The position numbers and the translations under genes are program-made. The notes beneath the pieces were generated by a model. That model searched no databases and had not been told where the DNA came from. It saw only the letters and a program-made list of their open reading frames with translations. This document shows, piece after piece, positions 1 to 6,089 of a DNA stretch of 7,869 bases (positions are counted from its first letter, which is position 1; each line of letters opens with the position of its first letter). This DNA is from Sulfitobacter sp. (GTDB lineage: Bacteria; Pseudomonadota; Alphaproteobacteria; Rhodobacterales; Rhodobacteraceae): positions 1 through 7,869 of the forward strand of contig JAGXHD010000042.1 of the NCBI GenBank assembly GCA_024636395.1, in the 5' to 3' direction.

Positions 1-470
1 AACAGCGGCGGGCCAAGGCGGTGGGCTTCGGCGGCGAAGGTCGCATCGGTCTGGTCGATTCCGCGATAGCCCGGCAGGATCGGCACGCCTGCAGCCTCGG
101 CTTCGGCCTTGGCGGCAGCTTTGGAGCCCATCAGCGCGATCACATCCGCATCTGGCCCGATCCAGACCATTCCCGCATCGGTCACAGCGCGGGCGAAGAC
201 CGCGTTTTCCGACAGAAAGCCGTAGCCGGGATGCACCGCCTGCGCGCCCGCCCGCCGTGCGGCCGCCAGCAGGCGATCGGGATCAAGATAGCTGTGCGCC
301 GCCTCCGCCGGCCCGATCGGCAGGGCCAGATCAGCCTCGGCCACAAAGGGCGCATCGCGGTCGGCATCGGAATAGACCGAGACCGCGCGCAGGCCCAGCA
401 CATGACAGGCGCGGATGATCCGCCGCGCGATCTCGCCGCGATTGGCGATCAGGACGGTGTCAAAGCTCAT
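1..470 (-). CDS. Biotin carboxylase (alpha) subunit of an acyl-CoA carboxylase, N-terminal part only
   Basis: This subunit carboxylates biotin using ATP and bicarbonate; the carboxyl group then passes to the acyl-CoA on the partner beta subunit. Only 156 residues lie in the window and the gene continues past position 1. A full-length MCC/GCC alpha chain is about 650-670 aa with a C-terminal biotinyl domain, which cannot be checked here. Seen in the sequence: the N-terminal fold signature TVLIANRGEIARRI at residues 5-18, the conserved HPGYGFLSEN at 80-89, and MGSKAAAK at 114-121, which begins the ATP-grasp region. The ATG at 470-468 overlaps the TGA of the upstream hydratase gene (ATGA), implying translational coupling. 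Pairing with the beta subunit at 1265-2860 argues for an acyl-CoA carboxylase rather than AccC of fatty acid synthesis. Candidate names are liuD/mccA or atuF, but substrate specificity cannot be read from this fragment. Confidence 0.92.
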   Translation of the reverse strand, partial: MSFDTVLIANRGEIARRIIRACHVLGLRAVSVYSDADRDAPFVAEADLALPIGPAEAAHSYLDPDRLLAAARRAGAQAVHPGYGFLSENAVFARAVTDAGMVWIGPDADVIALMGSKAAAKAEAEAAGVPILPGYRGIDQTDATFAAEAHRLGPPL

Positions 471-1261
471 GATCCGCTCCGCCATGGAGGGGTCTTGCGC
501 GCCAGAAACGCGTCGATGCCGATCCGGCCCTCGGCGCTTTCCCATGCATCGGCCAGCCGTTCCGAGGTCAGGCGCACATGATCCTGCGCCGGTGTGGCCG
601 CCACATCGCGGATCAGCGCTTTGGTAGCGGCAACAGCACCGGGTGCGGCCTCAAGATGCGCGGCCACAATAACCTCGACCGCCGCATCCAGATCCGCCAG
701 CGGCACACTACAGTCCAGCAGTCCAATCCGCTCGGCTTCGGCCGCGTCGAATAACGCCCCGGACAGCATCTTAGCACGGGCCCGGGCCGCACCGATGCGG
801 GCGATCACATGGGGCGAGATATTGGCAGGGATCAGGCCCAGCCGCACCTCGGTCAGTCCAAATCGCGCCGCTTCCGCTCCGATCGCAATGTCGCAGACAG
901 CGATCATGCCCATACCACCGCCATAGGCAGGCCCCTGGATGCGTCCGATCAACGGTTTAGGCAGATGTGCCAGCGCGGCGAGCATTTGCCCCAAATCGGC
1001 GCTTTGAGCCACACGGCCTGCACGGTCGAGCGCTAACGTATCGCGGAACCAGCCCAGATCGCCACCCGCGCAAAAACTGGCCCCCATCCCAGTCAGCACA
1101 ACCACGCGCACAGCATCATCCGCCGCAAGCATCGCGGCTGCACTGGCCAGATCGGCAATCAGCGCGGCATTCAGCGCATTGTGCCGCTCTGGCCGGTTGA
1201 GTGTCAGATAGGCCACGCCGCGCGTATCCGTTTCAACCGTCAGGGTCTGAAAATCAGTCAT
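467..1261 (-). CDS. Enoyl-CoA hydratase/isomerase family protein, methylglutaconyl-CoA hydratase-like (LiuC/AtuE type)
   Basis: This is a 264-aa crotonase-fold protein, the usual family length, presumed cytoplasmic. Oxyanion-hole segments are clear: ASFCAGGDL at residues 61-69 and GPAYGGGMGM at 110-119. The FGLTEVRLGLIPANISP stretch (134-150) carries Glu138, aligned with the second catalytic Glu of classic crotonases. The position of the first catalytic Glu (GGGxEL in rat hydratase) is Gly118. As I recall them, LiuC-type hydratases share this GGGxGL form, and their GLxEVxxGLxPAxISP wording is close to this protein. The likely role is hydration of the glutaconyl-CoA product made by the flanking carboxylase. 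The ATG lies only 3 nt after the beta-subunit stop, and the stop overlaps the alpha-subunit start, so it sits inside the carboxylase operon. An isomerase or dehydratase role cannot be excluded. Family confidence is high; the substrate is inferred from context. Confidence 0.93.
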   Translation of the reverse strand: MTDFQTLTVETDTRGVAYLTLNRPERHNALNAALIADLASAAAMLAADDAVRVVVLTGMGASFCAGGDLGWFRDTLALDRAGRVAQSADLGQMLAALAHLPKPLIGRIQGPAYGGGMGMIAVCDIAIGAEAARFGLTEVRLGLIPANISPHVIARIGAARARAKMLSGALFDAAEAERIGLLDCSVPLADLDAAVEVIVAAHLEAAPGAVAATKALIRDVAATPAQDHVRLTSERLADAWESAEGRIGIDAFLARKTPPWRSGS

Positions 1262-1264
1262 CGG

Positions 1265-2860
1265 TCACATCCTGTAAACAGGCGCAAAATGCGCATCTGC
1301 CGGGGTCGAGGCCAGCAGCGACAGACACAGACCCAGCACATCGCGCGATTGTTCCGGCAGAATGATCCCGTCATCCCACAACCGCGATGTCGCATAATAG
1401 GGATCGCTCTGTTCGGCATATTGAGCGCGCACTTTCGCATCGATCTGAGCCAGATCAGCCTCGGTCGGCGGATGCGCCTTGTTGCTGCGTCGCAGTTCAA
1501 GCATCACATTGGCGGCGATATCGGCTGACATGGTGGCGAGTTTCGCCGAAGGCCATGCGAACAGGAAATCAGGCCGGAACCCGCGCCCGCACATGCCGTA
1601 ATTGCCTGCCCCGTAAGATCCACCCACGATCAGCGAGATTTTAGGCACCCGCGCATTCGCCATGGAATAGACCATCTTGGCACTATCCTTTGCGATTCCG
1701 CCGCGTTCCGCCTCGACCCCCACCATGAAGCCAGTGATATTGTGCAGAAACAGCAATGGAATCCGTCGTTGATCACAGAGCTGGATGAACTGAGCCGCCT
1801 TCAACGCCGCTTGTGAGACCAGGGCGCCGTTATTCCCGATAATTCCCACTGGACAACCGTGGATTGTCGTAAAGGCGCAAACCGCGCTGGCTCCCCATTC
1901 CGGCTTGAACTGGGACAGTTCGCTGCCATCGACAAGCCGCGCCATGATTTCTTGCGCGGCATAGGGGCGTTTAGGATCCGCGCTGATGATGCCGGGGATC
2001 TGGCCCGCGTCCAGAACGGGCGGTTGCGCGGCACGGGGCGCCGTCCAGCCTGCGCGGGGGTCGGGCAGATCGGCCACCAGACGGCGCAACAGGCTCAGGC
2101 CTTCGCCCTCGGTTTGGACGCGGTGATCGCACACGCCTGACACGGTCGTGTGCATCAGCGCCCCGCCAAGCGTGTCGCCGTCCACCTCCTCGTTGATCGC
2201 CACCTTGACGATTGACGGACCGCCGAGATGGATGCGGGCATTGCCCTCCACCATAATGACCTGATCGGCCAGCGCCGGGATATAGGCCCCGCCCGCCGTA
2301 CAGCCGCCAAAGACCAGCGCGATCTGCGCCAGGCCCGACGCGGACATGCGGCACTGCCGCCAGAAGGCATTGCCAAAATGATCGCGGTCGGGAAAGACAC
2401 GGTCTTGTTCCGGCAGATAAGCTCCGCCACAATCCACCAAATAGAGGCAGGGAAGCCGCAGCGTGGCGGCAATCTCTTGCGCGCGAGCGTGTTTTTTGAC
2501 CGTTTCGTGGAAAAAGCTGCCGCCTTTGATGGTGGCATCATTGGCGATAATCGTGACGGCGCGCCCTTGCACGATACCGATGCCGGTGACGATACCCGCA
2601 CCCGGCACCTCGTTTTCATACTGGCCCCACGCGGCGAGCGGCGAAAGCTCCAGAAAGGCTGTGCCGGGATCACACAGGCGGTCAATACGGTCGCGCACAA
2701 GCAACTTGCCGCGGGCCAGATGGCGCGCAACATGGGCAGCACTCCCCCCTTGGGTGACCTTCGCCAAACGCGCGGCCAAAAGATCTGTCAACGCCTGATA
2801 AGCAGAGGCATTGGCCCGATATTCAGCGCTAACTTCAAGGATCGCAGTTTGAAAGCTCAT
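1265..2860 (-). CDS. Carboxyltransferase (beta) subunit of an MCC/GCC-type acyl-CoA carboxylase, divergent
   Basis: The protein transfers CO2 from carboxybiotin to an acyl-CoA, probably at the gamma carbon of an alpha-beta-unsaturated acid. It is 531 aa from the chosen start, matching MCC beta subunits (about 535). The ATG at 2860 is chosen because it overlaps the tetR stop as ATGA and gives the family-like N-terminus MSFQTAILEVSAEY; an upstream in-frame extension would only overlap tetR. N-terminal carboxyltransferase domain: ARGKLLVRDRIDRL near 49-62, GGAYLPEQDRVFPDRDHFG at 145-163, first oxyanion hole GGCTAGGAYIP at 185-195. C-terminal domain: NITGFMVG at 374-381, second oxyanion hole GGSYGAGNYGMCGR at 413-426, and RLWDDGII near 493-500. 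Oddly, motifs I recall as near-invariant in MCC are changed: MGSCTAGGAYVPAMSDE reads FGGCTAGGAYIPALADQ, GPPLVKAATGEV reads GPSIVKVAINEEV, and MGGEQAA reads MSADIAA (444-450). MCC, geranyl-CoA carboxylase or an uncharacterised relative are all possible. Confidence 0.93.
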   Translation of the reverse strand: MSFQTAILEVSAEYRANASAYQALTDLLAARLAKVTQGGSAAHVARHLARGKLLVRDRIDRLCDPGTAFLELSPLAAWGQYENEVPGAGIVTGIGIVQGRAVTIIANDATIKGGSFFHETVKKHARAQEIAATLRLPCLYLVDCGGAYLPEQDRVFPDRDHFGNAFWRQCRMSASGLAQIALVFGGCTAGGAYIPALADQVIMVEGNARIHLGGPSIVKVAINEEVDGDTLGGALMHTTVSGVCDHRVQTEGEGLSLLRRLVADLPDPRAGWTAPRAAQPPVLDAGQIPGIISADPKRPYAAQEIMARLVDGSELSQFKPEWGASAVCAFTTIHGCPVGIIGNNGALVSQAALKAAQFIQLCDQRRIPLLFLHNITGFMVGVEAERGGIAKDSAKMVYSMANARVPKISLIVGGSYGAGNYGMCGRGFRPDFLFAWPSAKLATMSADIAANVMLELRRSNKAHPPTEADLAQIDAKVRAQYAEQSDPYYATSRLWDDGIILPEQSRDVLGLCLSLLASTPADAHFAPVYRM

Positions 2861-3483
2861 GTCCGCACCTTGGCCAGAAGGCCGTGGAGCAGTACGCCCG
2901 AGAGGCAATCGGCCAATTGCTCAAGGTCGGTCCGCACAGGGTCAACCCATTCGAGAGTGGCGTTGAGCGCGCCGATAACAAAAGCCACACGAGCCTGCAG
3001 GAGCGATGGTTCATGCGTGCAAACCGGAGCCAGAAGCCCGGACCAGATCGCCTGATAAGCGCGGCGCTCAGCCAGATTGGCACGGCGGAGTGGTTCGGGT
3101 AGTTGGCCAAAGATACGCACATTGGCCGAGGTATAATCGCTGAGTCCGTGCAAAGCGCGCAAATGTGCGCGCATTGCGGTAGTCAGAATATGCGCATCAC
3201 TTGCACCAGGCGGCAGCGCATCAATCGCAGCTGTCAGTGCCTCGCGCACAACAACAATGCCGCGATTCATAACGGCGATGACAAGGTCATCTTTGGACGC
3301 AAAATGATAATAAAGGCTGGGCGTGCGAATACCTGCTTCGGTCGCGATATCGCGCATCGACACAGCGGCATAGCCGCGCGCCCGGAATTGCCGTGCAGCT
3401 ACATCAAGGATCTGTTCAGGGCGCGCCACATTGGGCGGCGCGCTGGTTTGCGTCTCTTTCTCAACAAGCTTGGCGCGTGCCAT
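2857..3483 (-). CDS. TetR-family transcriptional regulator of the carboxylase operon
   Basis: This is a 208-aa one-component regulator, the usual TetR length. The N-terminal DNA-binding domain runs from about residue 22, with the helix-turn-helix SMRDIATEAGIRTPSLYYHF at 42-61 followed by ASKDDL. The C-terminal ligand-binding part (about 75-208) is mostly helical with no motif I can tie to a ligand. The start is the ATG at 3483, preceded by GGAG with a 6-nt gap (bases 3490-3493); a TTG four codons upstream is in frame but less likely. It is the first gene of the unit and its TGA overlaps the ATG of the carboxylase beta gene. A perfect palindrome 19-36 nt upstream of the start suggests autoregulation with co-regulation of the downstream genes, the ligand probably being an acyl-CoA of the pathway. 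Leucine liu operons are classically controlled by the MerR-type LiuR and the atu terpene operon by the TetR-type AtuR, so a TetR here is mildly informative. Confidence 0.92.
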   Translation of the reverse strand: MARAKLVEKETQTSAPPNVARPEQILDVAARQFRARGYAAVSMRDIATEAGIRTPSLYYHFASKDDLVIAVMNRGIVVVREALTAAIDALPPGASDAHILTTAMRAHLRALHGLSDYTSANVRIFGQLPEPLRRANLAERRAYQAIWSGLLAPVCTHEPSLLQARVAFVIGALNATLEWVDPVRTDLEQLADCLSGVLLHGLLAKVRT

Positions 3484-3501
3484 ATCATGCTCCAAAATAA
3501 T

Positions 3502-3519
3502 CTACCTAACGATAGGTAG
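3502..3519. promoter_or_regulatory. Perfect 7-4-7 palindrome, candidate TetR operator
   Basis: The sequence CTACCTA-ACGA-TAGGTAG has two perfectly complementary 7-base arms around a 4-base centre, giving 18 bp. It lies between the start of the upstream AT-rich intergenic stretch and the tetR ribosome-binding site, overlapping both plausible promoter readings. Position, symmetry and size suit binding of a TetR dimer that represses its own operon. Binding itself is inference. Confidence 0.75.
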
Positions 3520-3537
3520 TCAATCGAAGCAAAGCAA
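3509..3537 (-). promoter_or_regulatory. Candidate sigma-70-like promoter of the tetR-carboxylase operon
   Basis: On the minus strand TTGCTT (3537-3532) is followed after 17 nt by TATCGT (3514-3509), a weak but correctly spaced pair whose -10 falls inside the palindrome. This would place the transcript start just upstream of the GGAG at 3490-3493. The alternative TTGACT (3523-3518) with TATTTT (3499-3494) has a better -35 but would start the transcript downstream of the ribosome-binding site, so I prefer the first reading. Confidence 0.3.
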
Positions 3538-3646
3538 GTGCTCGCCTTGTCGACATTCGGCACTGCTTCTTGGACTACACTCGACCTGGGGTAAAAATCG
3601 GGACAAATCGCAAGCAGTTAGGGAAAAATGGGAAAAGCTGTACGTG

Positions 3647-4720
3647 CTACTGCCGGAGCGCCGCGGAGAGTATTTCCAGAAACTTCGGCTGTGCGGCCGG
3701 GTTGAGCCAACGCATCACCGCGACGATACCGTCATCCGGGCTGATCCAAAGACTGTTGCCGCCCGCACCTTGCGCGCTGAAAGCCTTGGCGGACAGATCC
3801 GGATTCGCATCGCGACCGCGATTGAGCCACCACAGGAAGCCGTATTTATCGAGCGTTGGTGTCGGCTCAAGGGAGCGCTGCATCCAGTCCGCCGGCAGGA
3901 TCTGTTTGCCATCCCATGCCCCATTCTGGCTAATGAAAAGCCCGAACCTCGCATGATCGCGCGCGCTGATGAACATCCCGCCACCCCAATGCCCTCCACC
4001 GGGGACAGATTGCATGCGCTTTCCGTCAAGTTCGATCCAGGAGGTTGAGTACCCCTCCCATCTCCATCCTTCTGATGCACCGATTGGGCGCATGATACGC
4101 TCGCGAAGCACTTCTGGGAGCGGTCGACGAAAGCAGCACATCAAGGCATAGGCGAGTGCATTCACACGTACATCGTTATACTCGTAATGACTTCCGGGCA
4201 CACCAACCTCACGTCGTTGGCCCTTGCGACTATTGTCTGCTCCGGCGCCAATCTGTCGAAAGTGATCGACCTGGTCGTCCTTTTCGAAAATCTCACCGCG
4301 CCATTCACTGTTCATCTGCAGCATGTGGCGCCATGTTATTTTGCTGTTGTGAGGATCACTAAAATACGGGCCCTTCACGGTCTCGCCGACCGGCGCGTCC
4401 AGATTTGGGATCAATCCGTCAGCAACTGCCAGACCCGCAAGTACGGAAATGTAGCTTTTGGCGATTGAGAATGTCATGTCCGGACGATCTGCATCGCCCC
4501 ATTCCGCAACGCGCTCGCCATGGTGAAATATTACGCCCGCCGGGCCGCCTCGCTCGGCCACAGGACCAACAATTTCAGTCCAAGGTCCGCTTTCATTCCA
4601 TTCCACATTCCCGACATAGCTACCGTCCGGGTAATACATGCTGCGTGGCCACGCGGTCTCGCATGAGCATGCGAAATCAACTGCGTCCTGAATGGCTGGG
4701 GTGGCGCAAAACGGGATCAC
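3647..4720 (-). CDS. Serine hydrolase, class C beta-lactamase / 6-aminohexanoate-dimer hydrolase-like fold
   Basis: This is a 357-aa penicillin-recognising-type hydrolase (esterase, amidase or peptidase activity; substrate unknown). With the start used here, the nucleophile motif SIAK is at residues 85-88 (Ser85, Lys88). The catalytic Tyr motif is YND in HYEYNDVRVN at 178-187 (Tyr181). The third motif is AQGAGGNSLW at 316-325, with GAGGN where class C lactamases have KTG, as in NylB/EstB-like relatives. The MTFSIAKSYISVLAGLAVADGLI region and RPIGASEGWRW are typical of the family. There is no signal peptide, so it is probably cytosolic. The GTG at 4720 is chosen for AAGGA 6 nt upstream and because similarity I recognise begins near ATPAIQDAVDF. 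An in-frame ATG at 4825 would add 35 unrecognisable residues. It is the gene downstream of the SDR but 344 nt away. The closest following promoter on this strand is that of tetR, so it is probably a separate transcript from the carboxylase unit. Confidence 0.85.
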   Translation of the reverse strand: MIPFCATPAIQDAVDFACSCETAWPRSMYYPDGSYVGNVEWNESGPWTEIVGPVAERGGPAGVIFHHGERVAEWGDADRPDMTFSIAKSYISVLAGLAVADGLIPNLDAPVGETVKGPYFSDPHNSKITWRHMLQMNSEWRGEIFEKDDQVDHFRQIGAGADNSRKGQRREVGVPGSHYEYNDVRVNALAYALMCCFRRPLPEVLRERIMRPIGASEGWRWEGYSTSWIELDGKRMQSVPGGGHWGGGMFISARDHARFGLFISQNGAWDGKQILPADWMQRSLEPTPTLDKYGFLWWLNRGRDANPDLSAKAFSAQGAGGNSLWISPDDGIVAVMRWLNPAAQPKFLEILSAALRQ

Positions 4721-5064
4721 ACGGCTTCCTTTCGATTTGAAGGTTATTATGCATTCGGACGAGAATGCTGAACTAAGCTTACGGTTTGCAGAATAGTAGC
4801 GACAGCCCACTCTGAGATGAACCATCAAAGACCACCAGGTGCGACGGCAATTATACTGGACACAAACCGGTACATGAAATGCTGGAAAATGCTACCGGTC
4901 TTCTCGGCCAAGGTTTCGTCATCACGCTTTGATTCTGGAAGACCTGTCCCCTCATAGAAGAGCAGACCGTCGCTTCTTTGGCACATCCAGCAAACAATCG
5001 TTTTAGATGAACTTTGCTTCGGAAGATAATCCGGATTGATCCCATTTGTGTTCGGCAAATCCGA
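4721..5064. other. Intergenic stretch between SDR and serine hydrolase genes, no convincing gene
   Basis: These 344 bases are more AT-rich than the flanking genes. One minus-strand frame (5058-4825, TTG start, 77 codons) is open. Its peptide shows no family I recognise and no good ribosome-binding site. Its TGA overlaps the ATG at 4825 as TGATG, which could mean coupling to a longer form of the hydrolase but may be chance. Inverted repeats are present: ACCGGTA at 4866-4872 with TACCGGT at 4893-4899, and a 13-bp pair straddling the SDR stop. The stretch may be a decayed region or an untranslated leader. Confidence 0.4.
4727..4731 (-). promoter_or_regulatory. Ribosome-binding site supporting the GTG start of the serine hydrolase
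   Basis: AAGGA on the minus strand lies 6 nt before the GTG at 4720-4718. It is the best Shine-Dalgarno match near any possible start of this gene. The upstream ATG at 4825-4823 is preceded only by a loosely purine-rich GGTGG. Confidence 0.5.
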
Positions 5065-5101
5065 TCAGATCGACTTAATCGCTCCCCCATCAATCCGGAT
5101 T
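5028..5101. repeat. 13-bp inverted repeat flanking the SDR stop codon
   Basis: AATCCGGATTGAT at 5028-5040 and its exact reverse complement ATCAATCCGGATT at 5089-5101 are 48 nt apart, on either side of the SDR stop at 5065-5067. The core AATCCGGATT is itself a palindrome, so it also counts as a repeated 10-mer. One arm is inside the SDR coding sequence. It could form a 3' stem-loop, be a local duplication, or be chance. Confidence 0.5.
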
Positions 5102-5835
5102 CGTGATCCGGTCACATAGCCTGCTCTGTCCGACGCCAGAAACGTCACCACATCGGCAAACTCTTCCGGTTTGCCATAGCGCCCCGCAGGGATCGTCGCG
5201 CGCGAGGCTTTGGCCACCTCCGCTATATCTTTCTGCGTACGCTTCGCTGCCGCCGCGTCCAACTCGTCAACCCGCTCGGTATGAATACGGCCGGGCATCA
5301 CTACATTGACGGTAATCCCGTCCCCTGCCACCTCATTTGCCAGCGATTTGGACCAACCGACAACCACCGATCTGATCCCGTTCGACAGCGCAAGGTTCGG
5401 GATCGGCTGCTCGACACCTGACGACGTGATCGAGATCACGCGCCCCCATTTGCGCTCCTGCATTGGCGGTAGAAGACGCGTGGTCAGGTGGAACAGATTG
5501 GCCGCCATCGCTTCGAAATGGCTGATCCATGCGCAACGCTCTGCCGCAAGCGCCGTGCCGGGAGGGGGGCCGCCGCTGTTGTTTACGATGACATCGACCC
5601 CACCCTCGCCCAGCAGCTTGTTCACCAAATCATCGACCTGCGCGAGATCGGACAGGTCCATCTTGACCGGATGCACCGCGTCCATTCCTTCGGCCCAAGC
5701 CTCGATCTTGTCCAGACTGCGCGCCGCCACGAAAACTGTTGCCCCTTCGGCCAACAGCGACTGCGCTATCGCCTTGCCCAGCCCCCGGCTGGCCCCCAGC
5801 ACTAAGGCGCGTTTTCCATTCAGTCCCAGATCCAT
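5065..5835 (-). CDS. SDR-family protein with an atypical catalytic site (BKR-like)
   Basis: This is a 256-aa classical-length Rossmann protein. The dinucleotide-binding motif GASRGLG is at residues 14-20, the adenine-contact Asp in MDL at 60, and NNSGG at 85-89. GRVISITSSG (131-140) provides the catalytic Ser, and PGRIHTERV (181-189) and the IDGGA C-terminus are typical. Counting back from the conserved SKSLA, the YxxxK Tyr and Lys are replaced by Ser151 and Arg155 in NLALSNGIRS. The protein resembles an SDR group with NxGGPPPG and LSNxxR motifs, usually annotated as beta-ketoacyl-ACP reductase-like but lacking the normal tetrad. It may be a reductase with altered chemistry or a non-catalytic NAD(P)-binding protein. 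The ATG at 5835 has AAGGA 9 nt upstream. Its position beside a hydrolase and an acyl-CoA carboxylase operon recalls the SDR genes (atuB, atuG) of terpene catabolism, but these relatives are not specifically matched. No clear promoter was found upstream. Confidence 0.88.
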   Translation of the reverse strand: MDLGLNGKRALVLGASRGLGKAIAQSLLAEGATVFVAARSLDKIEAWAEGMDAVHPVKMDLSDLAQVDDLVNKLLGEGGVDVIVNNSGGPPPGTALAAERCAWISHFEAMAANLFHLTTRLLPPMQERKWGRVISITSSGVEQPIPNLALSNGIRSVVVGWSKSLANEVAGDGITVNVVMPGRIHTERVDELDAAAAKRTQKDIAEVAKASRATIPAGRYGKPEEFADVVTFLASDRAGYVTGSRIRIDGGAIKSI

Positions 5836-5943
5836 CAGTTCAATTCCTTAATTCGTTTGTCCTGCCGCGCGACAGCAGATCGAAGTCACCAGCTCCGCCC
5901 ACAAATAAAACTTTGGGGCTAGGCACATGGGTTTACATTTATA

Positions 5944-5976
5944 CCCTGGCAGAAGCGCCTTGTGCTTCTGCCAGGG
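5944..5976. terminator. 13-bp perfect hairpin between patatin and SDR genes, candidate terminator
   Basis: CCCTGGCAGAAGC (5944-5956) and GCTTCTGCCAGGG (5964-5976) are perfect complements around a 7-nt loop. It lies 113 nt downstream of the patatin stop and 108 nt before the SDR start. Stem strength suits a factor-independent terminator. The T tract is poor on both strands, however: TATAAAT follows on the minus strand and TTTAACATCAT on the plus strand. A protein-binding palindrome or mRNA-stabilising hairpin is the alternative. The rest of 5836-6089 shows no gene. Confidence 0.45.
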
Positions 5977-6089
5977 TTTAACATCATATTCTTTTTTCGA
6001 CCTGCCGAAGCCTGTGAGGCGCAATTGATGCCTGCGGTCGATCGATATAGTTCAAGTTCATTGCTCAAGGTAACGAAGGCACCGACACA

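Noticed and set aside
21..1528. Several plus-strand open frames across the carboxylase alpha and hydratase genes
   Set aside because: They are antisense to genes with clear family motifs, and their arginine/proline-rich peptides have no recognisable domains; GC-rich codon usage leaves the opposite strand open by chance.
2861..2908. N-terminal extension of the carboxyltransferase to 2908
   Set aside because: The extra 16 residues lie within the tetR coding end and are not family-like. The ATG at 2860 forms an ATGA overlap that explains the start better.
2228..3055. 275-codon plus-strand frame opposite the carboxyltransferase and tetR
   Set aside because: It spans the antisense of two well-supported genes and their overlap, and its peptide resembles no family. 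It is a shadow frame despite its length.
3494..3523. TTGACT...TATTTT as the tetR promoter
   Set aside because: The transcript would begin downstream of the GGAG ribosome-binding site at 3490-3493, which is inconsistent with the ATG at 3483 being translated normally.
4825..5058. 77-codon minus-strand frame between SDR and serine hydrolase as a real gene
   Set aside because: TTG start, no clear ribosome-binding site and no recognisable family. It is kept only as a note in the intergenic entry.
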